This document shows, piece by piece, positions 1-5,995 of a DNA stretch of 13,795 nucleotides (positions are counted from its first letter, which is position 1; each line of letters begins with the position of its first letter). The stretch is from JAAYBT01 sp964404395 (GTDB lineage: Bacteria > Bacillota > Clostridia > Acetivibrionales > DTU013), in contig CAYOKA010000055.1 of assembly GCA_964404395.1 (NCBI GenBank), forward strand, positions 1-13,795, read 5' to 3'. The notes under the pieces are model-generated. The model searched no databases. It saw only the letters and a list, made by a program, of their open reading frames with translations, and had not been told where the DNA came from. A program made the translations under genes and the position numbers.

Positions 1-82
1 GGGTGCTCGGAAAATTAAGTTCCGCACTGCTCGGTTTTGTACTTGCCAAAAACAGACATAGACGAATAAACTTCTTAGATTA

Positions 83-111
83 TTGATATCATATATAGTG
101 TCACATATAAT
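83..111 (+). promoter_or_regulatory. Sigma-A-type promoter ahead of a truncated HicA-like frame
   Basis: A TTGATA hexamer (83-88) is followed after 17 bases by a perfect TATAAT (106-111), which is optimal spacing for the vegetative sigma factor. The predicted transcript would start near 118, right at a ribosome-binding site (GGGTAGGTGA, about 114-123) that serves the TTG at 128. The match is seen in the sequence; activity is inferred. Confidence 0.5.
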
Positions 112-127
112 TAGGGTAGGTGATATT

Positions 128-238
128 TTGTCAAGGAAGCAGAAGCTTATTGAAAAGATTAAGAACAGTCCTCAAATCTTCGAGAATTTTACCCCAGAAA
201 CGAATGAAGATATGCAGCTAGGTATAGCGCACTGCTGA
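128..238 (+). pseudogene. Probable remnant of a hicA toxin gene (36 codons)
   Basis: A TTG start with a good ribosome-binding site opens a 36-residue frame ending in TGA at 236-238. Its first 16 residues, MSRKQKLIEKIKNSPQ, resemble the typical start of HicA mRNA interferases (MSRK-x-KLxEK...). The remaining 20 residues do not resemble the HicA body, and the catalytic His region is missing, so this looks like a toxin gene that lost its middle and end, perhaps joined to unrelated DNA. No hicB antitoxin follows. The strong promoter just upstream fits a former toxin-antitoxin locus. Alternatively it is a small real peptide or chance. The HicA resemblance is from memory of the family and rests on a short stretch. 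Confidence 0.35.
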
Positions 239-268
239 AAATTTCAACTAATGGGAAGAAATATACCT

Positions 269-326
269 AAAAAAGCCTTATTTTATAGACGGTTTACAAT
301 AAAATGAGCTGAAATAAGGATTTTTT
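269..326 (+). terminator. Long imperfect inverted repeat with A6 and T6 flanks, possible bidirectional terminator
   Basis: Arms 269-283 and 312-326 pair over 15 positions with one mismatch (G275 against A320). The core is CCTTATTT/AAATAAGG, with an A6 run before it and a T6 run after it, and the loop is 28 bases. A second, competing pairing exists inside (TTTTAT 281-286 with ATAAAA 299-304). The T run after the stem suits an intrinsic terminator on the + strand, and the A run suits one on the - strand. The stem is AT-rich and the loop is long, so strength is doubtful. Confidence 0.4.
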
Positions 327-338
327 ACTGCCTTTTCG

Positions 339-362
339 CCGATTTTGGGCGGTCAAAATCGG
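339..362. repeat. Perfect 8-bp inverted repeat (CCGATTTT / AAAATCGG)
   Basis: CCGATTTT at 339-346 and AAAATCGG at 355-362 are separated by the 8-base loop GGGCGGTC. It lies 13 bases after the previous inverted repeat, in a stretch with no gene (239-600). No T run follows, so it is not a classic terminator; it could be a protein-binding site or a decayed element. Confidence 0.4.
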
Positions 363-445
363 TAGTAAGAGTGAGTAAGTATTAATTTTTACAGTTTTTT
401 ATTGGGAAAATGTTCACATCGCAAAAAGCATAAATATTAGTACTC

Positions 446-474
446 TTGAAATAACAGAATCGTAATGGTAGAAT
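446..474 (+). promoter_or_regulatory. Sigma-A-type promoter for the Ntn hydrolase gene
   Basis: TTGAAA (446-451), a 17-base spacer and TAGAAT (469-474) form a good vegetative promoter. Transcription would start near 481, leaving a leader of about 120 bases before the ATG at 601. The leader holds a direct repeat of TATGTAAG (493-500 and 570-577). I could not match it to a known riboswitch. Confidence 0.5.
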
Positions 475-600
475 TTATAAGTAATAATAACATATGTAAG
501 TGAATATTAACTCAATATCTCAGACTAATCATACGACAGGCTTAGGTGCTGGGAGGGAATATCTTAAATTATGTAAGAGTGGTTGGGAGGAGTGACTTTG

Positions 601-1617
601 ATGGGCGAAATTGTGAAAGTGGGGCGTAAAAAGAAAAGGATTATAGCCATACTGATAGTATTTGTGCTTATCTGTTGCAGCGGTTTGCTTTTGAACTTAA
701 ATAGGTTGCGTACTGTCATGAGCATCGAAAAAATTGATGATTATCCTCTGTTTTATATGAGGTATTATGGCGATTATCAACTGAGCTTTTCACCGGTGGG
801 AAACGATTCATTACCAATAGGTACTGCGGCATGGGTAAACGATAACAATACTGTAATGTGTAGCGGCTTTCTAGCCAGAAATGAAAAGGGTGATCCTCTT
901 TTTTGCAGGAATCTTGACTATGCCTTGCTCGGTCACCCAATAACGGTACTCTTAACTGATGCACCCGGAAAGAACGCCTCCTTATCTATGGCTGACCTTT
1001 TTTATTTAGGGTACAGGAAGGATAATCCTCCTAAAAAATCCCTGCGTAATAAGATAATATTTATTACCCCCAGAATAACAATAGACGGGGTTAATGAGTA
1101 CGGATTAGCTGTGGCAACCTTAACAGTTCCCCATGCAGAACCGCCCTATGATCCCGAACAGCCAAGCACTGATGAGGTTGGCATGGTCAGACTTATTTTG
1201 GATTACACTAGTACAGTTGATGAAGCTGTTGAAAAAATAAAAGAATATAATATGGTATTCCATACCGATCCGATACACTTTATGATAGCAGATGCAAGCG
1301 GAGATTCAGCCGTCGTAGAGTATATCGATGGTGAGATAGTAGTATATAGAACAGATGAACCATGGCAAGCATGTACAAACTTTATACTCGCATCAGAAAC
1401 AAGCTTCAAATACTGTCAGCGCTATGATAAGGCTGTGAAGAAACTTGAAGAGACGGAAGGCATATTATCTGAAAAAGAGGCTATGGAGTTACTCGCGAAC
1501 ATTGATCAGGATGGTACTGTCTGGTCTGTTGTATATAATCTAAAAACAGGTGAGGCTGATATTGTGATGGGCAGAAAGTATGATAAAATAATAGAATACA
1601 GCCTTAACATGAAATAA
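601..1617 (+). CDS. Membrane-anchored or exported linear amide C-N hydrolase (choloylglycine hydrolase / penicillin V acylase-like Ntn hydrolase)
   Basis: The 338-residue protein belongs by motif to the N-terminal-nucleophile hydrolases that cleave linear amides such as conjugated bile salts, penicillin V or acyl-homoserine lactones. The probable nucleophile is Cys87 (V-M-C-S-G-F). Arg103 and Asp106 in RNLD follow at +16 and +19, the same spacing as Cys2, Arg18 and Asp21 of bile salt hydrolases. Asn in QACTNF and Arg in CQRYDKA match later active-site positions. Residues 13-34 form one hydrophobic segment after a KKKRK-like basic stretch, so the N-terminus is a signal or anchor. In this family the Cys must become N-terminal, so self-cleavage after Met86 would release the enzyme from its anchor (inference). 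ATG 601 was chosen because GGGAGGAG (585-592) lies just before it; TTG 598 is also possible. Substrate cannot be told. Confidence 0.75.
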   Translation: MGEIVKVGRKKKRIIAILIVFVLICCSGLLLNLNRLRTVMSIEKIDDYPLFYMRYYGDYQLSFSPVGNDSLPIGTAAWVNDNNTVMCSGFLARNEKGDPLFCRNLDYALLGHPITVLLTDAPGKNASLSMADLFYLGYRKDNPPKKSLRNKIIFITPRITIDGVNEYGLAVATLTVPHAEPPYDPEQPSTDEVGMVRLILDYTSTVDEAVEKIKEYNMVFHTDPIHFMIADASGDSAVVEYIDGEIVVYRTDEPWQACTNFILASETSFKYCQRYDKAVKKLEETEGILSEKEAMELLANIDQDGTVWSVVYNLKTGEADIVMGRKYDKIIEYSLNMK

Positions 1618-1687
1618 AGAAGGCTTGCACAGAGACAGCAAGTGGGTTTTCGGCTGATCTGTGGATAGGGGAGAAGGGGAAGAAATA

Positions 1688-2467
1688 ATGGATAAGCGAA
1701 TCAAACAGTATTTTCTATCACCGGCAGCGGGGAAAAGGCTAATAGCAAAAGCTTTTTTACACATTCCGTCAATTCTTGAGGCTTTAGAGAATAGAACCCT
1801 TGTGATTATTGCCGGCACAACAAATGGATATATTGTTGAAGAAATCTTCAAGCTGAAAAATCAAGATTCAGAGTTTTCCAAGAAAAGGTTTTTTAGAGGG
1901 ATATCATTACCTCCGAAGCATAGTATTACAAATGAGGGCAGGTTAAGTGACGAAAGTCGATTTCCCGGTGATGTTGTTATTGTAAAAGGGAAATGGGACA
2001 AAGGGAAAACAATATTTGATGTTGTTGAAAACCTGCAAAAAGGAGACATCATAATAAAAGGCGCTAATGCAATTAATTTAAGAAGTAAGCAGGCAGCCAT
2101 TTATATCGGCCATCCGACAGCAGGCACTATTAGTGCTGCGCTTCAAGCGGTTTTAGGCAGAAGAGTTGAACTATATTTACCAATTGGTTTGGAAAAAAGA
2201 ATTGATGGGGATATAAATGATATAGCAAGAAGGCTGAATTCCACAAATTCAAGCGGGTATAGATATTTGCCGGTTAGTGGGAATATAATAACTGAATTGG
2301 AAGCTATCAACATAATTACAGGGGCTGAGGCTGAGCTGGTAGCCAGCGGAGGCGTTTGCGGAGCTGAGGGGAGCTGCTGGATAGCTGTTTGCGGAAGCCG
2401 GGAACAGCTCAGAGATGTAGATGCCCTAATTAAAGATGTAGCAGACGAACCGAGTTTTGAATTATAG
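1688..2467 (+). CDS. Conserved-looking protein of unknown function
   Basis: I do not recognise this 259-residue protein. It has no signal peptide or membrane segment and looks like a soluble alpha/beta protein. Notable stretches are a hydrophobic strand plus GTTNGYIVEEI (residues 43-53), which resembles a nucleotide-binding turn; KGDIIIKGANAIN (118-130); IGHPTAGT (140-147); and a Cys/Gly-rich end, GGVCGAEGSCWIAVCG (221-236), with three cysteines in 12 residues. The gene starts 70 bases after the hydrolase gene, probably in the same transcript. ATG 1688 follows a strong GGGGAGAAGGGGAAG site; an earlier in-frame TTG at 1661 lacks one. Coding is secure from length, frame and ribosome-binding site. 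Function is open: metal or nucleotide binding is only a guess from Cys and Gly motifs. Confidence 0.65.
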   Translation: MDKRIKQYFLSPAAGKRLIAKAFLHIPSILEALENRTLVIIAGTTNGYIVEEIFKLKNQDSEFSKKRFFRGISLPPKHSITNEGRLSDESRFPGDVVIVKGKWDKGKTIFDVVENLQKGDIIIKGANAINLRSKQAAIYIGHPTAGTISAALQAVLGRRVELYLPIGLEKRIDGDINDIARRLNSTNSSGYRYLPVSGNIITELEAINIITGAEAELVASGGVCGAEGSCWIAVCGSREQLRDVDALIKDVADEPSFEL

Positions 2468-2480
2468 AAGAAATATTTGC

Positions 2481-2510
2481 TTGCATACTTTATAATTGTT
2501 GGAGTATAAT
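2481..2510 (+). promoter_or_regulatory. Promoter of the toxin-antitoxin module
   Basis: TTGCAT (2481-2486), an 18-base spacer and a perfect TATAAT (2505-2510) lie just upstream of the antitoxin gene. The arms CTTTAT (2488-2493) and ATAAAG (2509-2514) form a short imperfect dyad over the promoter, a typical place for self-repression by AbrB-type antitoxins; that role is inferred. Confidence 0.5.
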
Positions 2511-2551
2511 AAAGTTAGAAAGTTAAACTTTTATACTTGAGGGGTTTTATT

Positions 2552-2833
2552 ATGATAGTAGATTTAAAACAGAAATCACAGGTTACTATACCTAAGGAAT
2601 TGGTTAAAAAGCTCAATTTATCTGTGGGTGATAAGCTTGATGTAGAGGAAAAGGACGGAAAGCTAATTATAACACCAGTTATGGTTATTCCAAAGAGTCA
2701 AGCCTGGTATTATTCTAAAGAATGGCAAGAACAAGAGAAGAAAGTAGATCAACAGATTGCAGAGGGGAAAGTTCATGAAGCAAATTCAAAGGGCGAATTG
2801 TTTGATGAATTAGGTCTTGATAATGAAGATTAA
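2552..2833 (+). CDS. AbrB/SpoVT-type antitoxin of a type II toxin-antitoxin module
   Basis: This 93-residue protein has an N-terminal swapped-hairpin AbrB domain (about residues 3-42: KQKSQVTIPKELVKKLNLSVGDKL), the DNA-binding fold of MazE/AbrB-like antitoxins. Residues 50-93 are charged, with a tryptophan pair (W52, W58) and acidic end (FDELGLDNED), as in antitoxin tails that wrap the toxin. It overlaps the toxin gene by 11 bases, antitoxin first, the normal order. ATG 2552 is preceded by TGAGGGG; the in-frame TTG at 2537 has none. It probably represses its own promoter and neutralises the toxin encoded next. Confidence 0.85.
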   Translation: MIVDLKQKSQVTIPKELVKKLNLSVGDKLDVEEKDGKLIITPVMVIPKSQAWYYSKEWQEQEKKVDQQIAEGKVHEANSKGELFDELGLDNED

Positions 2834-3083
2834 ATACTCTGAGAACTTTAGAGATGCTGTTCAAAATCTTTCTCCGGAGGCTAAAAGGCAACTGAAGAAA
2901 AAGCTTGAAATCATGATTGAGAATCCAAGACACCCTTCTTTGCGAAGTAAAAAGATTAAAGGCACAGACGATATATTTGAGGCCAGCATTAATATGGATA
3001 TACGGATGACCTGGCAGTACATATCGGATGGGGTTTTACTTAGGAACCTTGGGGAACATGACCGGACGCTTAAGAATCCCTAG
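2823..3083 (+). CDS. RelE/ParE-superfamily toxin (probable mRNA interferase)
   Basis: This 86-residue basic protein has the RelE-superfamily layout: a first strand and helix (KIKYSENFRDAVQNLSPEAK), the HPSLRSKKIKG motif (residues 38-47), then FEASINMDIRMTWQY (52-66) and a C-terminal LRNLGEHD (73-80). These fit the family subtype that ends in a RN-x-G-x-HD motif. Such toxins cut mRNA on the ribosome, though some relatives poison gyrase, so the target is inferred. ATG 2823 lies inside the last codons of the antitoxin gene, which implies translational coupling; an in-frame TTG at 2817 is less likely. The frame is intact and complete. Confidence 0.82.
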   Translation: MKIKYSENFRDAVQNLSPEAKRQLKKKLEIMIENPRHPSLRSKKIKGTDDIFEASINMDIRMTWQYISDGVLLRNLGEHDRTLKNP

Positions 3084-3235
3084 GTTTCTTTTTTCGCATC
3101 TATGGGCACAACAACCGTGGAGGGCAAATGCCCCGGGGGATATAAATGGCAAAATCAGCAGGAATGTTATATAATTTATAGTGGCGGACTTAGCAGGACA
3201 ATCATTTATTATCCGGGGAGGTGTACGGATAGAAC
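3084..3235 (+). promoter_or_regulatory. Intergenic region before hprK with a possible promoter
   Basis: A perfect TATAAT lies at 3170-3175; the hexamer 17 bases upstream (TGGCAA, 3147-3152) is a poor -35. The predicted start near 3182 would leave a leader of about 54 bases. A GGGC-AAAT-GCCC hairpin sits at 3122-3133. There is no clear terminator behind the toxin gene. This is the only plausible start for the hprK-murB-rapZ operon in the window. Confidence 0.35.
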
Positions 3236-4150
3236 ATGTTTACTGTAAAACTGAGTGAATTGATTAAGGAATTTAGATTAGAAAAGCTTCGCGTTGACGA
3301 ATCAGACAATGATATTGACATCACTACTTCCGATGTCAATAGGCCGGGGCTTCAGCTATCCGGGTACATGGAATACTTCGGTACGGACAGAATGCAGATC
3401 ATAGGCAAGGTGGAAACTACCTACCTTGCCAGCCTATCGCCGCAGGATCGTCTTAAAAGGCTGGATGAGTATTTTAGGACCGGTTTTCCATGTCTTGTGA
3501 TTGCCAGAGATATTGAACCCTTCGAGGAAATGATTATTGTATCAAAAAAACACAAGATACCGCTATTAAGGACAGGTGATATCACATCCAGGTTCATGAG
3601 CGGGCTGATCCGTTATCTGAATGTCATGCTTGCCCCGAGAATATCTGAGCATGGTGTACTGGTAGAAGTCTACGGCGAAGGCGTGCTGTTACTTGGAGAA
3701 AGCGGCGTCGGTAAGAGTGAAACTGCTCTTGAGCTTGTCAAGAGGGGACATAGACTGATAGCTGATGATGTTGTGGAAATCAGGAGAGTTTCTGATAGCA
3801 CGTTGCTTGCAGCGGGGCCGGAAAATATCAGACATTTCATTGAAATCCGAGGGATTGGTATTGTTGATGTTAAGAATCTGTATGGAATGGGCTCTGTCAA
3901 AATACAGGAGAATATCAACCTTGTTATTAAGCTGGAGCTTTGGGATAATAAAAAGGCTTATGACAGACTGGGGCTAGATGATCAGTTTACAGATATACTG
4001 GGTATTTCAGTGCCTTCTTTGGTAATACCGGTCAGACCCGGAAGAAACCTGGCTATCATTGTTGAGGTCGCCGCCATGAACAACCGGCAGAAAAAGATGG
4101 GATACAATGCTGCAAAGGTAATTAGTGAGAGATTTATGAAATATGATTAA
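3236..4150 (+). CDS. hprK: HPr kinase/phosphorylase
   Basis: HprK phosphorylates HPr of the sugar phosphotransferase system on a serine (Ser46) and also reverses this, setting carbon catabolite repression in Firmicutes. At 304 residues it has the usual length. The N-terminal domain spans about 1-130. The kinase domain carries the P-loop GESGVGKS (154-161), preceded by H139 in SEHG, the acidic pair in IADD (175-178), and the family signature IEIRGIGIVDV (202-212). The C-terminal part IPVRPGRN (264-271) also fits. The ATG is 13 bases after GGGGAGG (3216-3222). It is followed by murB after 12 bases, so the two are probably co-transcribed. Confidence 0.96.
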   Translation: MFTVKLSELIKEFRLEKLRVDESDNDIDITTSDVNRPGLQLSGYMEYFGTDRMQIIGKVETTYLASLSPQDRLKRLDEYFRTGFPCLVIARDIEPFEEMIIVSKKHKIPLLRTGDITSRFMSGLIRYLNVMLAPRISEHGVLVEVYGEGVLLLGESGVGKSETALELVKRGHRLIADDVVEIRRVSDSTLLAAGPENIRHFIEIRGIGIVDVKNLYGMGSVKIQENINLVIKLELWDNKKAYDRLGLDDQFTDILGISVPSLVIPVRPGRNLAIIVEVAAMNNRQKKMGYNAAKVISERFMKYD

Positions 4151-4162
4151 AGGAGCAAGTCG

Positions 4163-5077
4163 TTGAATAAAGCCTTATCAGGGGAGTTGTTAGGTCGGCT
4201 GACCGAATACTGTACTATTTTGACAAATGAACCGATGGCAAACCATACCTCGTTTAAAATTGGCGGGCCGGCGGATGTTTTTGCAAGACCGCGTGATAAA
4301 GACGGCCTCATGAAGACTTTGGAAATATGCGCTGAGAGCCGATTGCCGGTGCTGGTGATAGGAAACGGCACTAATCTTATTGTACGTGATAAAGGAATCC
4401 GAGGTGTCGTAGTCCAGATAACCGATAATCTGAGCGCATATGAGATAGCAGGAGAGGAAATTCTGGCTGAAGCGGGAGTATTACTGTCTCGTCTTTCAAG
4501 AATTGCACTGGAGCATGAGCTCACCGGCCTGGAATTTGCAGAAGGTATTCCGGGCACCCTTGGTGGTGCTGTTACTATGAATGCAGGCGCTTATGATGGT
4601 GAAATGTCCTTTGTTGTAAAGGAAACGGAATATCTTTGCTCCGATGGGCAGGTATGTGTACTGAACAACAAGCAGCACTGTTTCAGGAAGAGATCAAGCT
4701 TTGTTCAGAAGGATGAGGGTGTGGTACTCAGCACAAGGATTGCCCTTAAAAAGGGAAAGCGAGAACAAATACGTGCAAAAATGGATGAGTTCCGCACTAA
4801 ACGGCGTGAGAAGCAGCCATTGGATCTGCCAAGTGCAGGTAGCGTGTTCAAACGGCCGGAAGGGTACTTTGCAGGAAAACTGATACAGGACTGCGGTTTG
4901 CGTGGCTACAGGATTGGTGGAGCTGAGGTATCCGGCTTGCACTGTGGATTTATTGTGAATAAAGGTGGCGCCTTGGCTAAGGATGTGACATCTTTAATAA
5001 AACATGTACAGGATAAGGTGATGGCCGATTTTGGAGTACAGCTTTATCCGGAAGTGAAAGTTGTTGGTGAAGAATAG
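4163..5077 (+). CDS. murB: UDP-N-acetylenolpyruvoylglucosamine reductase
   Basis: MurB is the FAD enzyme that reduces UDP-GlcNAc-enolpyruvate with NADPH to UDP-MurNAc in the cytoplasm, the second committed step of peptidoglycan synthesis. FAD-binding motifs are SFKIGGPAD (30-38), VIGNGTNLIV (65-74) and GIPGTLGGAVTMNAGAY (128-144). The C-terminal domain has the proton-donor serine in SAGSVFKRP (Ser227), HCGFIVN (260-266) and the catalytic Glu297 in LYPEVKV. Length (304) and the SAGSVFKRP form fit the shorter type II enzymes. Translation starts at a TTG placed 7 bases after AGGAG (4151-4155); no nearer ATG exists. rapZ follows 11 bases after the stop. Confidence 0.96.
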   Translation: MNKALSGELLGRLTEYCTILTNEPMANHTSFKIGGPADVFARPRDKDGLMKTLEICAESRLPVLVIGNGTNLIVRDKGIRGVVVQITDNLSAYEIAGEEILAEAGVLLSRLSRIALEHELTGLEFAEGIPGTLGGAVTMNAGAYDGEMSFVVKETEYLCSDGQVCVLNNKQHCFRKRSSFVQKDEGVVLSTRIALKKGKREQIRAKMDEFRTKRREKQPLDLPSAGSVFKRPEGYFAGKLIQDCGLRGYRIGGAEVSGLHCGFIVNKGGALAKDVTSLIKHVQDKVMADFGVQLYPEVKVVGEE

Positions 5078-5088
5078 CGAGGTAGTTT

Positions 5089-5964
5089 ATGAGGCTTATA
5101 GTAATCACGGGAATTTCAGGAGCGGGCAAGAGCTTGGTTGCAAATTACTTGGAGGACGTGGGCTATTTCTGTATTGACAATTTGCCACCGCTGCTGATAC
5201 CGAAAATAGTGGAAATCTGTTCACAAAGCTATAAGAAAATGGACAAAATCGCAGTAGTCATTGATGTGCGCGGAGGGGAGCTTCTGAATGATTTGTTTCC
5301 TGCTCTTGAGGCGTTGATTGCCGATGGCTATACATTTGAGATGCTTTTTATGGAGGCGTCAGACAAGATAATAATAGATCGCTATAAAGAGTCCAGAAGA
5401 TCGCACCCTCTGGCACAGGAAGGCAGGATAGCAAAAGGGCTTGAGGAGGAAAGGTATCTGCTGCAGAAAATTAAAGACAGAGCTGATTACATTATCGACA
5501 CATCAAGCCTTGCTCCAAGGCAGCTTAAAGAGGCTGTCACAGGGATTATCGGTAAAGATAACGCTACGCAGGGGCTTGTTATTAATATCATCTCCTTTGG
5601 CTTTAAATACGGTATTCCCATTGAATGCGACCTGATTTTTGATGTGAGATTTATTCCAAATCCTTATTATATTGAATCCTTAAGAAAACTCACAGGGGAA
5701 AATGAGAAGGTGAGGCGGTATGTATTTAAGATGCCTGAGACTGAGGAATTCCTGGAGAAGCTGTATTCCATGCTTGACTTTCTTCTGCCCAACTATATTA
5801 AAGAGGGTAAATCTCAGCTTGTGATTGGTATAGGCTGTACGGGTGGGCGCCATCGTTCTGTTGCAATTGCGAATGAGCTGGGCAAAAAGCTTGAGCAGAT
5901 GGAGAATCGTGTTGTTGTTGAGCACAGAGACATAGAAAAGGATGGCAGGAGCTCCGGAAGATGA
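5089..5964 (+). CDS. rapZ: RapZ/YvcJ-family nucleotide-binding protein
   Basis: The 291-residue protein has a Walker A motif GISGAGKS (8-15) close to its start, the DNLPP motif (30-34), VIDVRGGE (about 62-69) and the conserved C-terminal GIGCTGGRHRSVAIA (about 249-263), ending in the usual HRDI(E)K. These identify the RapZ/YvcJ family. In E. coli RapZ controls the small RNA GlmZ and so amino-sugar synthesis; in Bacillus YvcJ binds and hydrolyses GTP and affects competence. The molecular role in clostridia is less clear. Its place after murB suits a link to cell-wall precursor supply. ATG 5089 follows GCGAGG (5078-5083). Confidence 0.95.
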   Translation: MRLIVITGISGAGKSLVANYLEDVGYFCIDNLPPLLIPKIVEICSQSYKKMDKIAVVIDVRGGELLNDLFPALEALIADGYTFEMLFMEASDKIIIDRYKESRRSHPLAQEGRIAKGLEEERYLLQKIKDRADYIIDTSSLAPRQLKEAVTGIIGKDNATQGLVINIISFGFKYGIPIECDLIFDVRFIPNPYYIESLRKLTGENEKVRRYVFKMPETEEFLEKLYSMLDFLLPNYIKEGKSQLVIGIGCTGGRHRSVAIANELGKKLEQMENRVVVEHRDIEKDGRSSGR

Positions 5965-5995
5965 TTGATACAGTGATGGAAATTGAGGAAACTAA

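Noticed and set aside
3..86. Open frame of 27 codons running in from the window edge and ending in TGA at 84-86
   Set aside because: It could be the end of an upstream gene, but it is too short, shows no recognised motif, and another frame (stop at 59-61) is also open, so coding cannot be supported.
481..600. Leader of about 120 bases before the Ntn hydrolase gene as a possible riboswitch
   Set aside because: I could not match conserved bases of any riboswitch class, and no terminator or sequestering stem is evident.
1624..1650. Small hairpin CTTGC/GCAAG followed by TGGGTTTT after the Ntn hydrolase gene
   Set aside because: Only five pairs with a nine-base loop and a short T run; too weak to call a terminator.
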